Shown one piece after another: positions 1-10,984 of a stretch of 64,000 nt of DNA. A program made the translations under genes and the position numbers. The stretch is from Usnea hakonensis (Eukaryota > Ascomycota > Lecanoromycetes > Lecanorales > Parmeliaceae): the NCBI GenBank assembly GCA_013423325.1, contig BLJB01000092.1, positions 257 to 64,256 on the forward strand, read 5' to 3'. The notes under the pieces are model-generated. The model was not told the origin of the DNA and did not search any database. It worked only from the letters and a program-made list of their open reading frames with translations. Every line of letters starts with the position of its first letter. Position 1 is the first letter of the stretch.

Positions 1-840
1 TTGTGTATCTAGCCTAGTCCCTAGTATACAATAATCCATCGATCTATGTCTAGTCCTTGACAGGTTTCTTCGACGCCTAGCTCTATTAGTTTAGCGTTAT
101 AGTTACCTTTATTAGCTTATATTAAGTAGCTAGTATAGGCGTATAAAACAATTAATTAATTAACTCTAATATATCTAATTCTAACTCTATTAGACTTATT
201 TTCTATTCGCCCTTAAAGTTAAAACTACTATAGTTCTATATAAAAATTAAAGAAGAGATCTTAGTTTATATATATATATTAACCTTAATTAATTTTTTTA
301 ATTTTTATTTCTTTAAAAAGCTAATTTTTTTCTTTATATAACCCTATTTTTTTAAATATTAATACTTAGTTTTACTATTTAAAAAAAAATCGCCCTTTTT
401 AAAATATTAAAAAAAAATCTATCTTCCCGAAACCTTAATCGATTTTCTTAGTTTTTAATTTTCTAGAAAGCCCTTATTCTTATTAAAATTACTTATATAA
501 TAAACTAAATTTAATATTAAATATTTAGGCCGAGGAAAAGAATCGAAGATTTACGAAACCTTAGCGCTTTTTTGAAAGTAGGGGTCTAGAACGTCAAAAA
601 ATCGAACTTTTTCACTATTTTTTATTGGAGTCAAATCTTAATATTTTTTCAATATTTTTTTTTCCCTGAAAAGGCACGATTCGGTTCTATTACCCGAAAA
701 AATCCCGAGTTTTTCGGAGCTATTTAGCCGAAGTTTGCGCTGGGTATCATTTTCACGCTAGCACTGGGTATCATATGAGAAGTACGGCCACCATTCTGAT
801 ATATACTGTGATACCCACCGTGGGTATCAAAAGGAATAAG
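1..840. mobile_element. AT-rich, RIP-like degenerate transposon remnant
   Basis: This stretch is strongly AT-rich, with many TA dinucleotides, stop codons in all frames and homopolymeric A/T runs. It is the base pattern left by RIP on repeated DNA in ascomycetes. Near its right edge the octamer GGGTATCA occurs several times in both orientations (about 741-829), including a near-perfect palindrome at 811-829 (GATACCCAC-C-GTGGGTATC). That could be a terminal or subterminal repeat. No protein domain can be read, so the element class is unknown. The left end is cut by the window edge. Confidence 0.6.
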
Positions 841-1201
841 AGTTAGTGATCGAGTACCTATTTAAATGCGTGTCGGCAGCCGGGAAGTCTAACCCTAAAA
901 AGAAGCTCTAACCTTAGGGCTGAATTATGAGCTAGCCTATCTGAACTTACCTTAGCATTCTTCCTACTAAAAATCTTATGATTGGGTCCTCCTTCAGGAG
1001 ACAGAAGGTAGGTAGGTATGCTACAGCGCTATCACATGGGACTACTTTCAGGTTCAACAATTCCTCGACTATATCGCTTTTCAGTTGCAAACTTTTCACC
1101 TTACATAGCTCTTTTTCCCACCAACCAAGCCTCAGAGAGTTCCACAGCGACTGTCATGCGACATGTTCTAAAGCTCTCGGCATGACCAGACTTGGAACCA
1201 C

Positions 1202-2014
1202 TCAGAGCCCACAGTCACCTCCTTTTCCTGGGCCAGGGCGAATGCTGGTCTTATTGACTTTCTCTAGATACCCTTCCTGCAGTAGCTTCATGATGTTTCC
1301 GGTCGCTCCCACATAGAATTGTGCTCCCAAACCTGGCTGTCCGAACCAAGGAGCGATAGGTCCACCCTCTACCTGAAAAGACTTGATAACGGTATAGATG
1401 TGGTAGTTATAAGGATAATCACTTGATCCCACGGGAGTATCAAGATTATTTGGCGGCAGGGCGCGCTGTGAGTAGGGCGCGTCAGCCGCAGAAACGTAGG
1501 TGCCTTCAATTTATTACGTCAGTTGAGCATCAGGTGTAGAACAAGACTTGACCATACCGTACTCGCTGCCGAAACGGTCCACTTTGGTCCCAGTGAGCAA
1601 TGTCATGTTTCCCAAAATGGGTTGACCGGCACTATTGAGCTGAAACCCATTTTGGGGTGGGTAGACGTAGTTTCCATTCTTGTCAGTCCAGCGCTTGAGG
1701 AAATTACCTGGTGTCTCACCACCGAAGCGGTCATAGTCGGACACAAAGCTGAGAAGGGGAAAAGTTTTTGGGAGCCGTGCCGGACCGAGACGAGGATCGT
1801 GGCAGATGTACGAGACTCCGGAATTTCCAGTGTCATTCGTGTTGGAGCAATCACAGGTGTCAAAGGGATTTAAGGACGTCGGCTGTGCGTGGGTCAGCTC
1901 GTCCCTGAAAGCTAGACAATGAGAAAGGCACAAGGGCTTTACTAGCTGCTTCAAAAATCCCACATCCTTACTGCTAGCGAAGCTTGCAAAGGCGATCAAA
2001 ATTTGCCAGCGCAT
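1202..2014 (-). CDS. Secreted TNT-domain (NADase-like) protein
   Basis: The protein matches the fungal TNT-domain family. The TNT fold was first described in a secreted mycobacterial NAD+ glycohydrolase, and fungal relatives are surface or secreted NADases. Visible family signatures are the YDRFGGE block, a second DRFGSEYG block, the QRALPP block and the APWFGQPG block. I read three exons: 2014-1972, 1911-1558 and 1503-1202. The two introns are 60 and 54 nt with GT/AG ends, and the product is about 232 aa. The first intron is in frame, so skipping it is also possible. The N-terminus from the ATG at 2014 is short and hydrophobic, compatible with a signal peptide. A Cys-rich segment (CDCS, YICHD) precedes the TNT core, as in secreted members. 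The start codon is uncertain because an upstream in-frame Met exists at 2143. Enzymatic activity is inferred from family only. The C-terminal tail (GPGKGGDCGL) is Gly-rich. Confidence 0.8.
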
Positions 2015-2174
2015 TTTTGAATGATTCTCTTGTGATAAAGAATATGGAGTATAAGGAAGGCGAGGAAGAAGTTCCCACAGAGACAATATAATGATTTCCA
2101 CCTGGTCCCAGTGCACGGATAATGACGTACGGCTGGGTCTCAACCGAATAAATCCGAGCGCTTACTAAAGTCAT

Positions 2175-2796
2175 AACAGGTCCAATTCGGAATTAGGACG
2201 GAATTAGCTTGCAGCCGACATGGAGCTATGTTGTACTAGCCACTAGAAAAGAAACTGGGGGTTCAACCGTGGAATGTATGCGCAGGCCTGCTATTGGAGG
2301 TGATGTGAGGGGTAGCCTCCGATGAGGCCTACATAACTGGCCCACTTGTCTTTCTGCGTGCCTGATCCTTCCTAATTAGGAATTAAGGTTAGGAAATACT
2401 CCTAGCCCCAAGCTCTTAGATCGTGCAACTAATCGTTTCCAACAGATTATTTGTCATAATCCAACAAGTCGCCGGATTGGACCGCTTGGAGGATGCGGGG
2501 CGAGACTGAGTACTGCAGAGCAAGAGCCTCGATCTGTACACACGTACAAACACGAGCAAACATTGCTACTTCTCTCCACACTAGAAGCCACTTATCTATT
2601 AAGAACCCTTCTTATTTACCTAATTTTCATACCGCACAGCATAGAGCTCTTGAAATCCAGATAGACCGTGAGAATGAAGCTGCGCAACAGAAATAAAGTC
2701 GACTACCAGGCGATATAGGTAGTACATGCTTTCCTACCGCAGAAAATGCGGACATCTGATAACACCGAGCGAAATGCATCATCGCCTTTCCTTTAA
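2175..2796. other. Intergenic, no supported gene
   Basis: I see no convincing coding region, RNA gene or repeat here. Short open frames on the plus strand (for example 2493-2696) have no recognisable motif and no partner exons. Confidence 0.5.
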
Positions 2797-3593
2797 CTGC
2801 CTCAAGAGCTGAAAGCTCGCATCTACGAGCTTGTCCTTGGAGCCCAGACGCTTCACATCATGCAAAATTTTCTCGCGGATCCCGTGAACGTCTTGTCTTT
2901 AAGCATCACCTCTGCAGCGAGCCAGAATCGGAGGGAAAAAATCAAGTCGCTTTCGATAGCTCTGATGCAGCCCGGAATGCTCCTGCGGCGCTGAGTCGAC
3001 ATGAGAAGTGCTATAATGGGGGCAAAAAGCCTGTAGGGCTGGAGAACAGCCTTTTGCAACGCTGCCGCCAGATTTACAACGAGGCGAACATTGTCCGATA
3101 CTACTCGAATATATTCTCTTTCCAAGCAGGTTTTCCTTCATGCCTCAAGCTTTTCTGCCGGCGAGTACCAGCGAGATATTAGGATGCAGTCCGGCGCCTT
3201 CATCTCAGTATCAATGTCCGCCATGGTGCCCGTTTCTACGAGGCAGGGCAATGGGCCGACATACTTCGTACTCTCTCTTATCACTGGAATGGCATTCAAA
3301 GACTCTACCTTACTATCAATCTTGTACCATTTTTCCTGGACTACTAATTGTTCCTGTACCAACCACCGAGTGAGAGCCAGATTGTCAGTTGTATGCTCCA
3401 AGAGACTAAAAAGAGCATTAAGGTTGCGACGGTGACTATCGGTGAAGATACTCTGGATGCCTGGGGAGACCCTGATTTGAGAGACGATTATTTATGGACA
3501 ATGGCACAAAGAAAGGAATCGTCGCAGTATCTAAGGAGGGCACTTCTGTCTCACGGGAATCTAGACACTGAGTTGGCGAAAGAGGAACCCTGA
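2797..3593 (+). pseudogene. Decayed DUF7730/2EXR-like fungal gene
   Basis: The translated pieces resemble the common fungal family whose N-terminus reads LPxELRxxIYExVLG. Frame 1 from 2797 gives LPQELKARIYELVLGAQTLH. Frame 0 further on gives CRQIYNEANIVRYYSNIFSF, then RRLHLSINVRHGARFYEAGQW and a C-terminal WTMAQRKESSQYLRRALLS ending at 3593. There is a stop directly before 2797 and no start codon. A frame change lies around 2900, and in-frame stops sit at 3180-3182 and 3345-3347. Similarity therefore runs through the breaks, as expected of a pseudogene. Function in this family is unknown. Confidence 0.55.
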
Positions 3594-3710
3594 CCGAGTG
3601 ACTTCGTGGGCTTGGATTCAATACATCATAGTAGAAGCTAGTCATAACCCTGTGTAAGGTTCACTTGCCCCTTGAACTAGGGCCGAATCCATCACTCATC
3701 CCCCTCACCC

Positions 3711-4907
3711 TCACACCTTATAATTTTTCTTCACCTTACAAGCCCTCGCGTGCTGCTCTCTCGTCGCTGTTCCTGCCCCTCTCCCTCTGCGTCCCACGCG
3801 ACCCCTTGCCGCTCCCCTTCCACGACCTCCTCGACTTCCTCTCATTGCATTAATTGGCGGAGTTGCATCGTTGTCTATACTCGAATGTCTCTGAGCTGTA
3901 GGAGGCGGACTATCATGGGATGAAGCTAGCGGAAGTTTGATAGGAGGCGAGACGGCAGATATTTGAGAGAAAGAAGGCGGGGCGTAATCAGGCGACGCGA
4001 TAGGAGACGGCTCGTCTGCAGGTGGGATGGCCTGGGCACGTGTCGCTTGAAGCTCAATGTTCAACGCCGCGACCTGGTCTTGCAATGACTGATTCTCGGC
4101 TAGGCGTTCGTTTGCAAGATCCATATAGTGGTTCCGCTCCAACTCGAGTCCATCTCGCTCGTCTTGCAGGTGCTCAATAACTGCAGAATGCTGAAGATCA
4201 TTCCCGTCTGGGTGAAGCCGCTCTTCTTCGGATTTTGCCAGATCCCCTTTCAACTTGTTCGCGCGCTTTTCAGCCAGATGCAGATTCTGCACCGCATCGT
4301 CCCTCTGCTGCTGTAGGCGTCCGTCGGCCGCCTGGAACGTCGCATATAAAGTCTCTAGTAAAGCATTTCTTTGTCGCAAATTTTTAACTTGGTCCTCCAA
4401 TGCGATGCGCGCTTCCATTTCACGGTCTAAGATCCTCTGTCTTCCGATGTTGGCCCAATGCAATGCGTCGACTGGGTCGCCTTCCGCTTCCGTGGTCTGA
4501 AAGATATTCTCTACCGGCGTTGGTGACCTATCAGGAGAAGGTAGCCTATTAGGAGAGGGTAGCCTATCTCGAAGGCTCCACCGAGCACCCTCTAAGGCCA
4601 GAGGAACGGATATGTGCCGTGTGTTAAGTTCCGTATTTCGCCTGCACCAGCCAGTGGGGGGCTCGGAGTCAGCTCGTTGTTCAATTGATGAAGTCGTCAG
4701 AGCATTATTAGGCCTGCGCGCGAAGGAAAGTGAAGGTCTCTGGAAAACTGGGTCAAAGGACGCATAGTTGATGCGCTGGGGATATATAATTCTGGCTGAA
4801 AATGTTGTACGTGCGAAAGTTGCAGGATGTAGGCCGGTAAGATGGGGAATGCCAGGAGACTCTGGTTGTAGAGGGGAGAATGGCGGTGCCTCGGAATAGT
4901 CAGACAT
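3711..4907 (-). CDS. Coiled-coil protein with RGG-type basic tail
   Basis: This is a single-exon frame of 398 aa. I do not recognise the family. Residues 1-150 are Pro/Ser-rich and probably disordered, with a short duplicated RLPSPN/RLPSPD unit near 115-127. Residues about 158-290 form a long heptad-like helix rich in Glu, Gln, Leu and Arg, a likely coiled coil and dimerisation region. Residues about 300-350 are again Pro/Ser-rich. The C-terminus (about 355-380) is a run of RG/GRG units ending in a basic KVKKNYKV tail. RGG repeats usually bind RNA or DNA, so a scaffold or nucleic-acid-associated role is possible but inferred. There is no signal peptide or membrane segment. The start at 4907 is the first Met of the frame. 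Confidence 0.6.
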   Translation of the reverse strand: MSDYSEAPPFSPLQPESPGIPHLTGLHPATFARTTFSARIIYPQRINYASFDPVFQRPSLSFARRPNNALTTSSIEQRADSEPPTGWCRRNTELNTRHISVPLALEGARWSLRDRLPSPNRLPSPDRSPTPVENIFQTTEAEGDPVDALHWANIGRQRILDREMEARIALEDQVKNLRQRNALLETLYATFQAADGRLQQQRDDAVQNLHLAEKRANKLKGDLAKSEEERLHPDGNDLQHSAVIEHLQDERDGLELERNHYMDLANERLAENQSLQDQVAALNIELQATRAQAIPPADEPSPIASPDYAPPSFSQISAVSPPIKLPLASSHDSPPPTAQRHSSIDNDATPPINAMRGSRGGRGRGAARGRVGRRGRGAGTATREQHARACKVKKNYKV

Positions 4908-5839
4908 TTTGAAATATATTCAGTTCTTCTAGTGATGAAGAGGCGAAACAAGATTTATGCGACCAGCGCAAAGGAATGAGTATGTGCGAAGACGAAGAAT
5001 GGTTGATTCTAGTAAGTTCATTTCAAAGAAACTATATTTATATTGGATAAGAGACTTGTCCATGTGAAACGAGGACCCAAGAACAATAAGAAGAAACATC
5101 GTCATTAAAAGGTTCAATAGAAGTTTTTGACTTTAACAATGGTGAAAGAAATGCCCATTCACGGGCAAACCATTCTCATTGACAACGAAGCGACAATGGA
5201 TCCATTTGGCTGGTTCCTTGTCAGTGTATTGTCATTGTCAAGATAGTGAATCTCAGATTTCATGACCACATTTTATGGACCCGCACCCTAGCAACTAAAC
5301 ACATGGTTGAAATTGTCTCCACACATGATACAATCTCATCCTAGTGTTGAAATGGTCAATTCACTGCTGAGGGACTCAAAAGTAGGGCTCCTCGTCGATA
5401 AACCTTCTGCGTATTGACTACTAGTATTGTTTTAGAGTATTACTTAAGGCTACCTAGAGACTAGTAAGAAAGAGGCATAGACGTAGATTACACAGGTTAT
5501 AGCATCTCGGGAGCAGTGAGGCTACCAAGACAGTACTAAAGTATGCTGCACAACACAATTAGGCAGCGCCACTAGTCTTCGGAAAACCCTCGCCTTACAA
5601 ACACAACGAACAGCTTTTCACTACTGTGGATAGTCAGTCTAGCCTGGTCACCAGCACTTTCAAGATTTAAACACCGAGTTTCTGTAGAGAGTAGATTACA
5701 TTGAGAATCAGAAGCGTAAAGATACAATTTTTTCCACATCCACACGAACAAATTTCAGATAACTCTGTAAGCGAAAACATCAGTCCTGACACTATATCCT
5801 CTTCCTCAAGCACTCATCTCTTTCCGAATCAAGCGCCGC
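4908..5839. other. Intergenic, no supported gene
   Basis: No gene is supported between the coiled-coil gene start and the stop of the Cys-rich precursor. The small open frames at 4929-5117 (-) and 5701-5907 (+) lack motifs. The interval holds the promoter of the coiled-coil gene and the 3' region of the precursor gene. Confidence 0.4.
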
Positions 5840-6768
5840 CTAACCCTGCAATGACTTCTCGTAGGCCTCTGCTTCACACCCACACAAAGTCTCGCCGGTC
5901 TCAGTAACTATGCAGAAGTCAGGGCAGACTTTATCTGCTCCTCTTCGCTTCTTCTCGCCGCCGGGATGGGCGCAGCCGCACACAGTGGCGCCGTTGGCAT
6001 CTACATAGCAGATGTCGCAGACTGGGTAAACAATATCTGTCTCTGCACTCCTCTTGGTGTTCGCGATATCTTGGCAAACGGGTGCCTCTGCGCAGTCACC
6101 AAGACCACATGTCGCCGCAGTGCACACGGGACCATGACCACATGGGATATCGGGAGGGCAACCAAGTCCGCGATCGAGGAGGTCGCTTCGCTTGATGTAA
6201 CCTTGGCAGACCTCTGCCTCTGCGCAATCGCCAAAATCACATGTTGTCGCGGTACACGGAGGACCACACTCAGGACCGAATAGAGGTGGAGGGCATTGGC
6301 GTTCGAGAAGTTTGAGATCATTACTGCGCTTTTTGTTCGATTGGCAGACCTCGGCATCGGCGCAGCCTGGGATACTACACGTCGCCGCAGTGCATTCTGG
6401 ACCAGGGCCACACTCAATACCAGGAGGGCACGCAAATTGGCGGCCGACGAGTTTGATGTAGGAGCTTCTCTTCTTTCCCGCGTAGTTCTGGCAGATCTCT
6501 GCCTCGGCGCAGTCACCGAAATCACAAGTGGCCAAGGTGCATACGGGGCCGTGACCTAAGTGAGTGCCATTAGGACCGGTGAATTGACGGTCAACGAGGT
6601 CCGACTCGGCGCTAGTTTTCTGGCTGCTTGAAGCTAGTGGGGATGCTAGGACGCCTGTAATCAAAGATTAGTACTTGGAAGATACGAAGACAGAACAGGA
6701 AAAGGTCCATGTTACTGACTCGAAGCGGCTGAGAGCACCAGGGCCCATGTCGAGGGTTGAAGGAGCAT
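5840..6768 (-). CDS. Secreted Kex2-type repeat precursor with Cys-rich modules
   Basis: Two exons (6768-6720 and 6654-5840) flank a 65-nt intron (GTCAGT..ACAG) and encode about 287 aa. The spliced N-terminus is a clear signal peptide: MLLQPSTWALVLSAAS, then VLASPLA. After it come six cysteine-rich modules separated by dibasic sites at about residues 77-79 (KKR), 124-126 (KKR), 171-172 (KR), 217-218 (KR) and 251-254 (KKRR). Modules 1-4 share the core GPxCTxxTCxxxxCAxAxxCQ. Modules 5 and 6 are a different pair ending in CGC (ATVCGCAH and ETLCGCEA). In modules 1-4 an LxxR[QG] step precedes the Cys core (DLVDRQ, KLVGRQ, KLLERQ, DLLDRG), a possible second trimming point. This is the layout of fungal Kex2-processed repeat proteins, which release several peptides from one secreted precursor. 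The peptide function is unknown. No UstYa-like (DUF3328) modifying gene lies nearby, so a cyclic RiPP is less likely than disulfide-bonded peptides. Confidence 0.75.
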
Positions 6769-9265
6769 ATCTAGTTGAACGTGTGGAAAGAGAACGTTGA
6801 GTAATGGTGTAAGATAAGGCCTTTTATCTAGTTGAGATGAGTACAAAGAGTCTTGTTTGTCGAGATGATCGCTGCTCCCTCGATTTGAAGTTCATCTTCT
6901 GGCTTTATATAATGTTTTGCGGCCACCTTTTTCGCATCATTTCGTATACAAGGCCACAATGGCTGACTTCCCTCCGCCGTCTCACCATATCCATATCACA
7001 TCACAAAGGTTGCCTGGACGTATGACAGGCTCTCATTAAATCCCTCTCTCCATTATAATGTAATCTATCACTTCGCCTATTTGCTCGCCAGTCGGATGCT
7101 TAGGACTGCAGATACCACGTGCTTAACCTTGCTCTAAAATTGGTATTCGGTGGGCGGAAATGATACTAGAACTAATCACTTATCACTTACGTGAGATGCA
7201 TTTTTCAGCTCCGCAAAATTATATGGGCCAGAGAATGACAGCCTAGGCCCTACTAGATTTCTACCGAGGCTAATGCCGGAGCCGTGATCACAGATTGGGA
7301 GCTTAGTCATGATGCAAATATCTCAACCATTCAGATGCAGGACTGCGCCCCTGTTGACATGAGGAGTATATGTTTGAGCTTTACTAGCTTGTCATAAAGA
7401 CAATGTTCCACTTTACTTTTGGCAGCCAAGCAAAAAATCGCGATTTCGCAGACGGCTCCTATCACATCTCTGAAGACTCTTACAAAGTCTTACTCAGCAA
7501 CTCATCACACTTTGCGAGCGGAAATTACCGACGACTCCATCACAATTTAAAAAGAATTTTTCCAGAGCATATGACTGGCTAGGGGCGGTGAATTCCGAAA
7601 CTGCTGACATGTGCCGTCTTTGCGGCGGCCATTGTAGCTGGCCTTTGAGGATCCCTTCTGGCAATATCAACACTAATAGTATGGAAAAAGGTCACGATAT
7701 CGCGTGGCATTGTCGGTGGGGCAACCTTCTTTGAGGGGTTGGTAGGCTGAGGTTCGATTAGTATAGGTTAACCTAGAAGCCGCAACGGCTTTGTCAAAGA
7801 AGGCGGGAAATCTAGGTTTAAGATCTGATTTTGACGGTCTCTGGAGCCTAGACTCATATCCACAAGACAGTGGCAGGGTTCAGATCTTGGAGACGATTGG
7901 GGGATGAGAGTTCCACTACCCAGCCCGCTTTACAATGCGGACGAGAGGAGTAGTAACCCTAACACGGATTGAGTCTATGACGACCTGGCCCTGGTCTGAG
8001 CACGTGAAGGTTCGCATCTATCTTTAGCACTCTTACCGCTGCATTACAATGTAATAGACACATTTGTTCTTATCGTCAGGGTGAGCCTCCCAAGATTCAC
8101 AGAAAGCGAATTCTAATTTCAAACTTCCGCAGCTAGCAAAGCCTTCAGAATGAAAACATCCACCATCGACAGAGTAGTTTTTCTCCATTATGCAAGCTAA
8201 AAAATGCAAGTCTCATTTGCTGCCCAACGGTAATCCCTCATTCCGATACGAATGCAAGACTATCGAGATAAACAATTTCCAATCTGATCTATCTCCTTGT
8301 AGAGACATGACTTACATCCGTAATTTGCCAGATTGGCAGTGATGGGTGTCAGATCTCACCCTCATGTCCGTTGATTCCTGAATCTTACACAAACTCCTAC
8401 AGGCTACTCTGTCTACCCGCCTGACATTATCATTTTTATTAAGGTAGCCTACCCCGCTTTAAATCCTCTAGATCAAAAGACCGTTCGGGCCAGCTCGCAA
8501 CAACCTCATATCACGCTACAGAAAAGGAAGATGATGTTTCTTCCGAGCTTCCGCCGCGCAAATCACATATACCGCAAACTAATTGATCTCTTTCGCTCAA
8601 CGCATTAGTCAGTCCCCAGGATCGAGAAACCACGGTCCACGACTATAACACGAGAGAAAGGTACACTGTAACCACCTGATTGGCCTACAAGAGGTGGATA
8701 CTAGGCACTATACTGTGATGGCTGAGAGTTAGGGACAAGTGCTGGTGTAATGCCGATAGTCTATCTCCCTCGGATATCTCTATATCTGGAGTACCCCAGG
8801 CTCCTAAAGGTTTTTTGAAACGTTTTCCTTTAGGCGTAGATAGCCTTTGCACGCGTGCGTGAGCCCCAGCGGACGTGCTATCTATGGTGAATACGGCTAC
8901 GGGAGGTTCTTACTTGATGACGATACATGTAGTTAAAACCTAGTTAGGGAGTGGATCTGCTCTGGGCCTTTGCCGCCTGTGCCTTAAGTGGTAGCAGTAT
9001 AATTGACTACATCATTATCATCATCATCATCATCATCATCATCAGTCCCCAGAAAATAAACCACGATGTCATTAATCACCTGTCAGACCAAAATTTTGCA
9101 TGTTAATTTTGACATATACTGGACAGGCAGTAGCCACGTTGAACGCGTGGGACTGTTTTACCTACACACTCCTTTTTATCCTGTATCTCATCGCAAGCCC
9201 AGACGTTTCAGTCTCGCTATGTTTAGAAAACATGACCGCACCAAATATCAACTCGGGATTGGCAC
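6769..9265. other. Long gene-poor interval
   Basis: About 2.5 kb has no supported gene, transposon domain or tRNA. The only regular structure is a short (ATC)n run at about 9013-9042. The promoter of the Cys-rich precursor must lie at its left end. Confidence 0.4.
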
Positions 9266-10211
9266 ATGGTATTAGTATTGACTTCACAGGGTATTTATAT
9301 AGCTATTTTCAACTATGTTCCTTCGTCACTAAATCATATTGATTTGAACAAAAGAGCTTCAGTGGCCTCTCAAGCAATGGAGAACCAAAATGCTTCCGCT
9401 TTTCATGTTGGAATCGCTTATTGGATTGGCTTTGGCGTGAGACAGAACATGGAAGAGTCCTTGTCATGGATATCTAGGAGTGAACCAAGGTTCACCTGCG
9501 GTATCGCTCATTCTTGAGATAATGAAGAACCCCCACTCACGACACAATTTGATTTTGAGTGATTCAAAATCTCCTTTGAAGGAGAGGGATACTTCTCTAG
9601 GCAAGCTGACTATAGATTCGGCCACTAATCCTCCGAAGCCTCGGAGCTCTCTTCATTCTCATCTATCGATGGTTGCAACCCACTGCATTATCTGTCATTC
9701 ATCGAAGGGCCCGTAGAGGACCAAAGCTATCAACGCAAGAAAATAAGATCTTTTGAAGCGCAAAGATCTACAAGCGACTCTCGTCGGGTCACAAATTCCC
9801 CGAGAAAAGGATGAAGAATGCATCGCCAGAGTAAAGCATGCCAGAATGCAGCCTCTGGGCCAGATCTTGAACTACTTGGGCCTCAACTTCATATACCAAG
9901 ATACCAAAAAAAGTCGACTACCTTGATACACATTTCCAATGATCCTAGATTCTACGCCGCTCTTGTTCGCTATTACTTTGAATTGTCGTGAGGCCATAGT
10001 AGCTCTCGTCAAGCAGCTTGGAGATCCCTCTTTAGTAAGGGGCTCTAAAATTGAAGTTCCAGATCTTGAAACAGCGGTGTCTTGCCACCAATCGGAGGCA
10101 TTCAGCCTGCTCTGGTCAAGTCTACTGAGTACAATTTGTAGTAAAGAGATAATGACCACTTTCATCTACGGTCCAAACGGGCCCATTCTCATAGGAAGCC
10201 CTAGCAATTAG
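9266..10211 (+). pseudogene. Sel1-like / ankyrin gene remnant
   Basis: A frame near 9350-9480 reads ASAFHVGIAYWIGFGVRQN followed by MEESLSW, which fits a Sel1-like repeat (A..LG..Y..G.GV..d...AL.W). The match continues after a frame change as NQGSPAVSLILEIMKN from 9480. Further on, 9939-10150 reads DSTPLLFAITLNCREAIVALV, the consensus of an ankyrin repeat. Stops and frame changes separate the pieces, and no start codon or complete exon chain can be built. Sel1 and ankyrin repeats occur together in large fungal signalling or NLR-like proteins, but the parent family cannot be named. The remnant ends exactly where the fold-back element begins, which suggests truncation by it. Confidence 0.4.
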
Positions 10212-10936
10212 TGCTTCGTTCGCCACATCTGCAAATGATCAAATGCACATAGGAGGTAGCTGTAGCAGTGATTAGCCTGTCTCATTGCCATGGGCAGGCC
10301 GAACAGTGACCCCTGAAGGTATATCCAGGCCTTGCCACAGCACTAAGAAGACTCCCATATCTATTCGATATAGACCTGGAGTAGATAGATATGTATATAC
10401 ACAGGCAGGGGTGGGTGAGCGAAAAAAGACTGCAATGCAATGGAGGAGACTCTGAAAGAGACGAATCGACTAAAGAGCCATTGCCAGTGCATAAATAGGG
10501 GATTTGCACTGGCAATTGCTCTTCAGTCGATTCGTCTCTTTCAGAGTCTCCTCCATTGCATTGCAGTCTTTTTTCGTGCTACCGAGCAATTATCCACTTC
10601 GTGGTCTTACTATATATATCATTAGCCTTCTGCATTGTTAGCACTCGTCGTCACCAAAATACCGTCACCGTGATTATGTCGCTAGGAGGGTTACCAAATC
10701 CACTCCGTTTAAGAGGCCAGCAAGGAGGTTACGACATCATCGTCACCGATGCCACTCAGGCAGCGTCGCAGTGGTAGGGATAATTCGGAGCAAGATGATC
10801 TTGTTGCCCAAGGCCTGAATATACCTTCAGGGGTCACGGTTTGGCCTGCCCATGGCAATGAGACAGGCCAACCACTGTTACAGCTACCTCCTCTGAGCAT
10901 TTGATCATTTGCAGATGTGGCGAACGAAGCACTAAT
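10207..10936. repeat. Nested fold-back element (two concentric inverted repeats)
   Basis: The outer arms are 10207-10334 and 10809-10936, each 128 bp. They align as inverted repeats without gaps, with about 8 mismatches counted by eye. Inside them lies a second, almost perfect inverted repeat, described separately. The segments between outer and inner arms are unequal (about 85 bp on the left, 232 bp on the right) and unrelated. No open frame of note is present, so this would be a non-autonomous fold-back or MITE-like element, or an inverted duplication. The 5' outer arm abuts the Sel1/ankyrin remnant. No target duplication is obvious. Confidence 0.75.
10420..10576. repeat. 72-bp-arm hairpin
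   Basis: The arms 10420-10491 and 10505-10576 are reverse complements with only two mismatches, around a 13-nt loop. A transcript from either strand would fold into a 72-bp, nearly continuous RNA duplex. The near identity of the arms implies a recent origin or continued selection. There is no evidence of transcription in the sequence itself. Confidence 0.85.
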
Positions 10937-10984
10937 CGTAAAAGCCGTAGATGAAGATAAGTAAGGATATCATTACGAGGTAGT

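Noticed and set aside
5966..6559. Plus-strand and alternate minus-frame ORFs (up to 174 aa) over the Cys-rich precursor
   Set aside because: They are shadow frames of a periodic coding sequence; only the chosen minus frame shows a signal peptide, ordered Cys modules and dibasic sites.
9013..9042. ATC trinucleotide run considered as a CRISPR-like or functional repeat
   Set aside because: It is a plain microsatellite without spacers; CRISPR arrays are not expected in a fungal genome.
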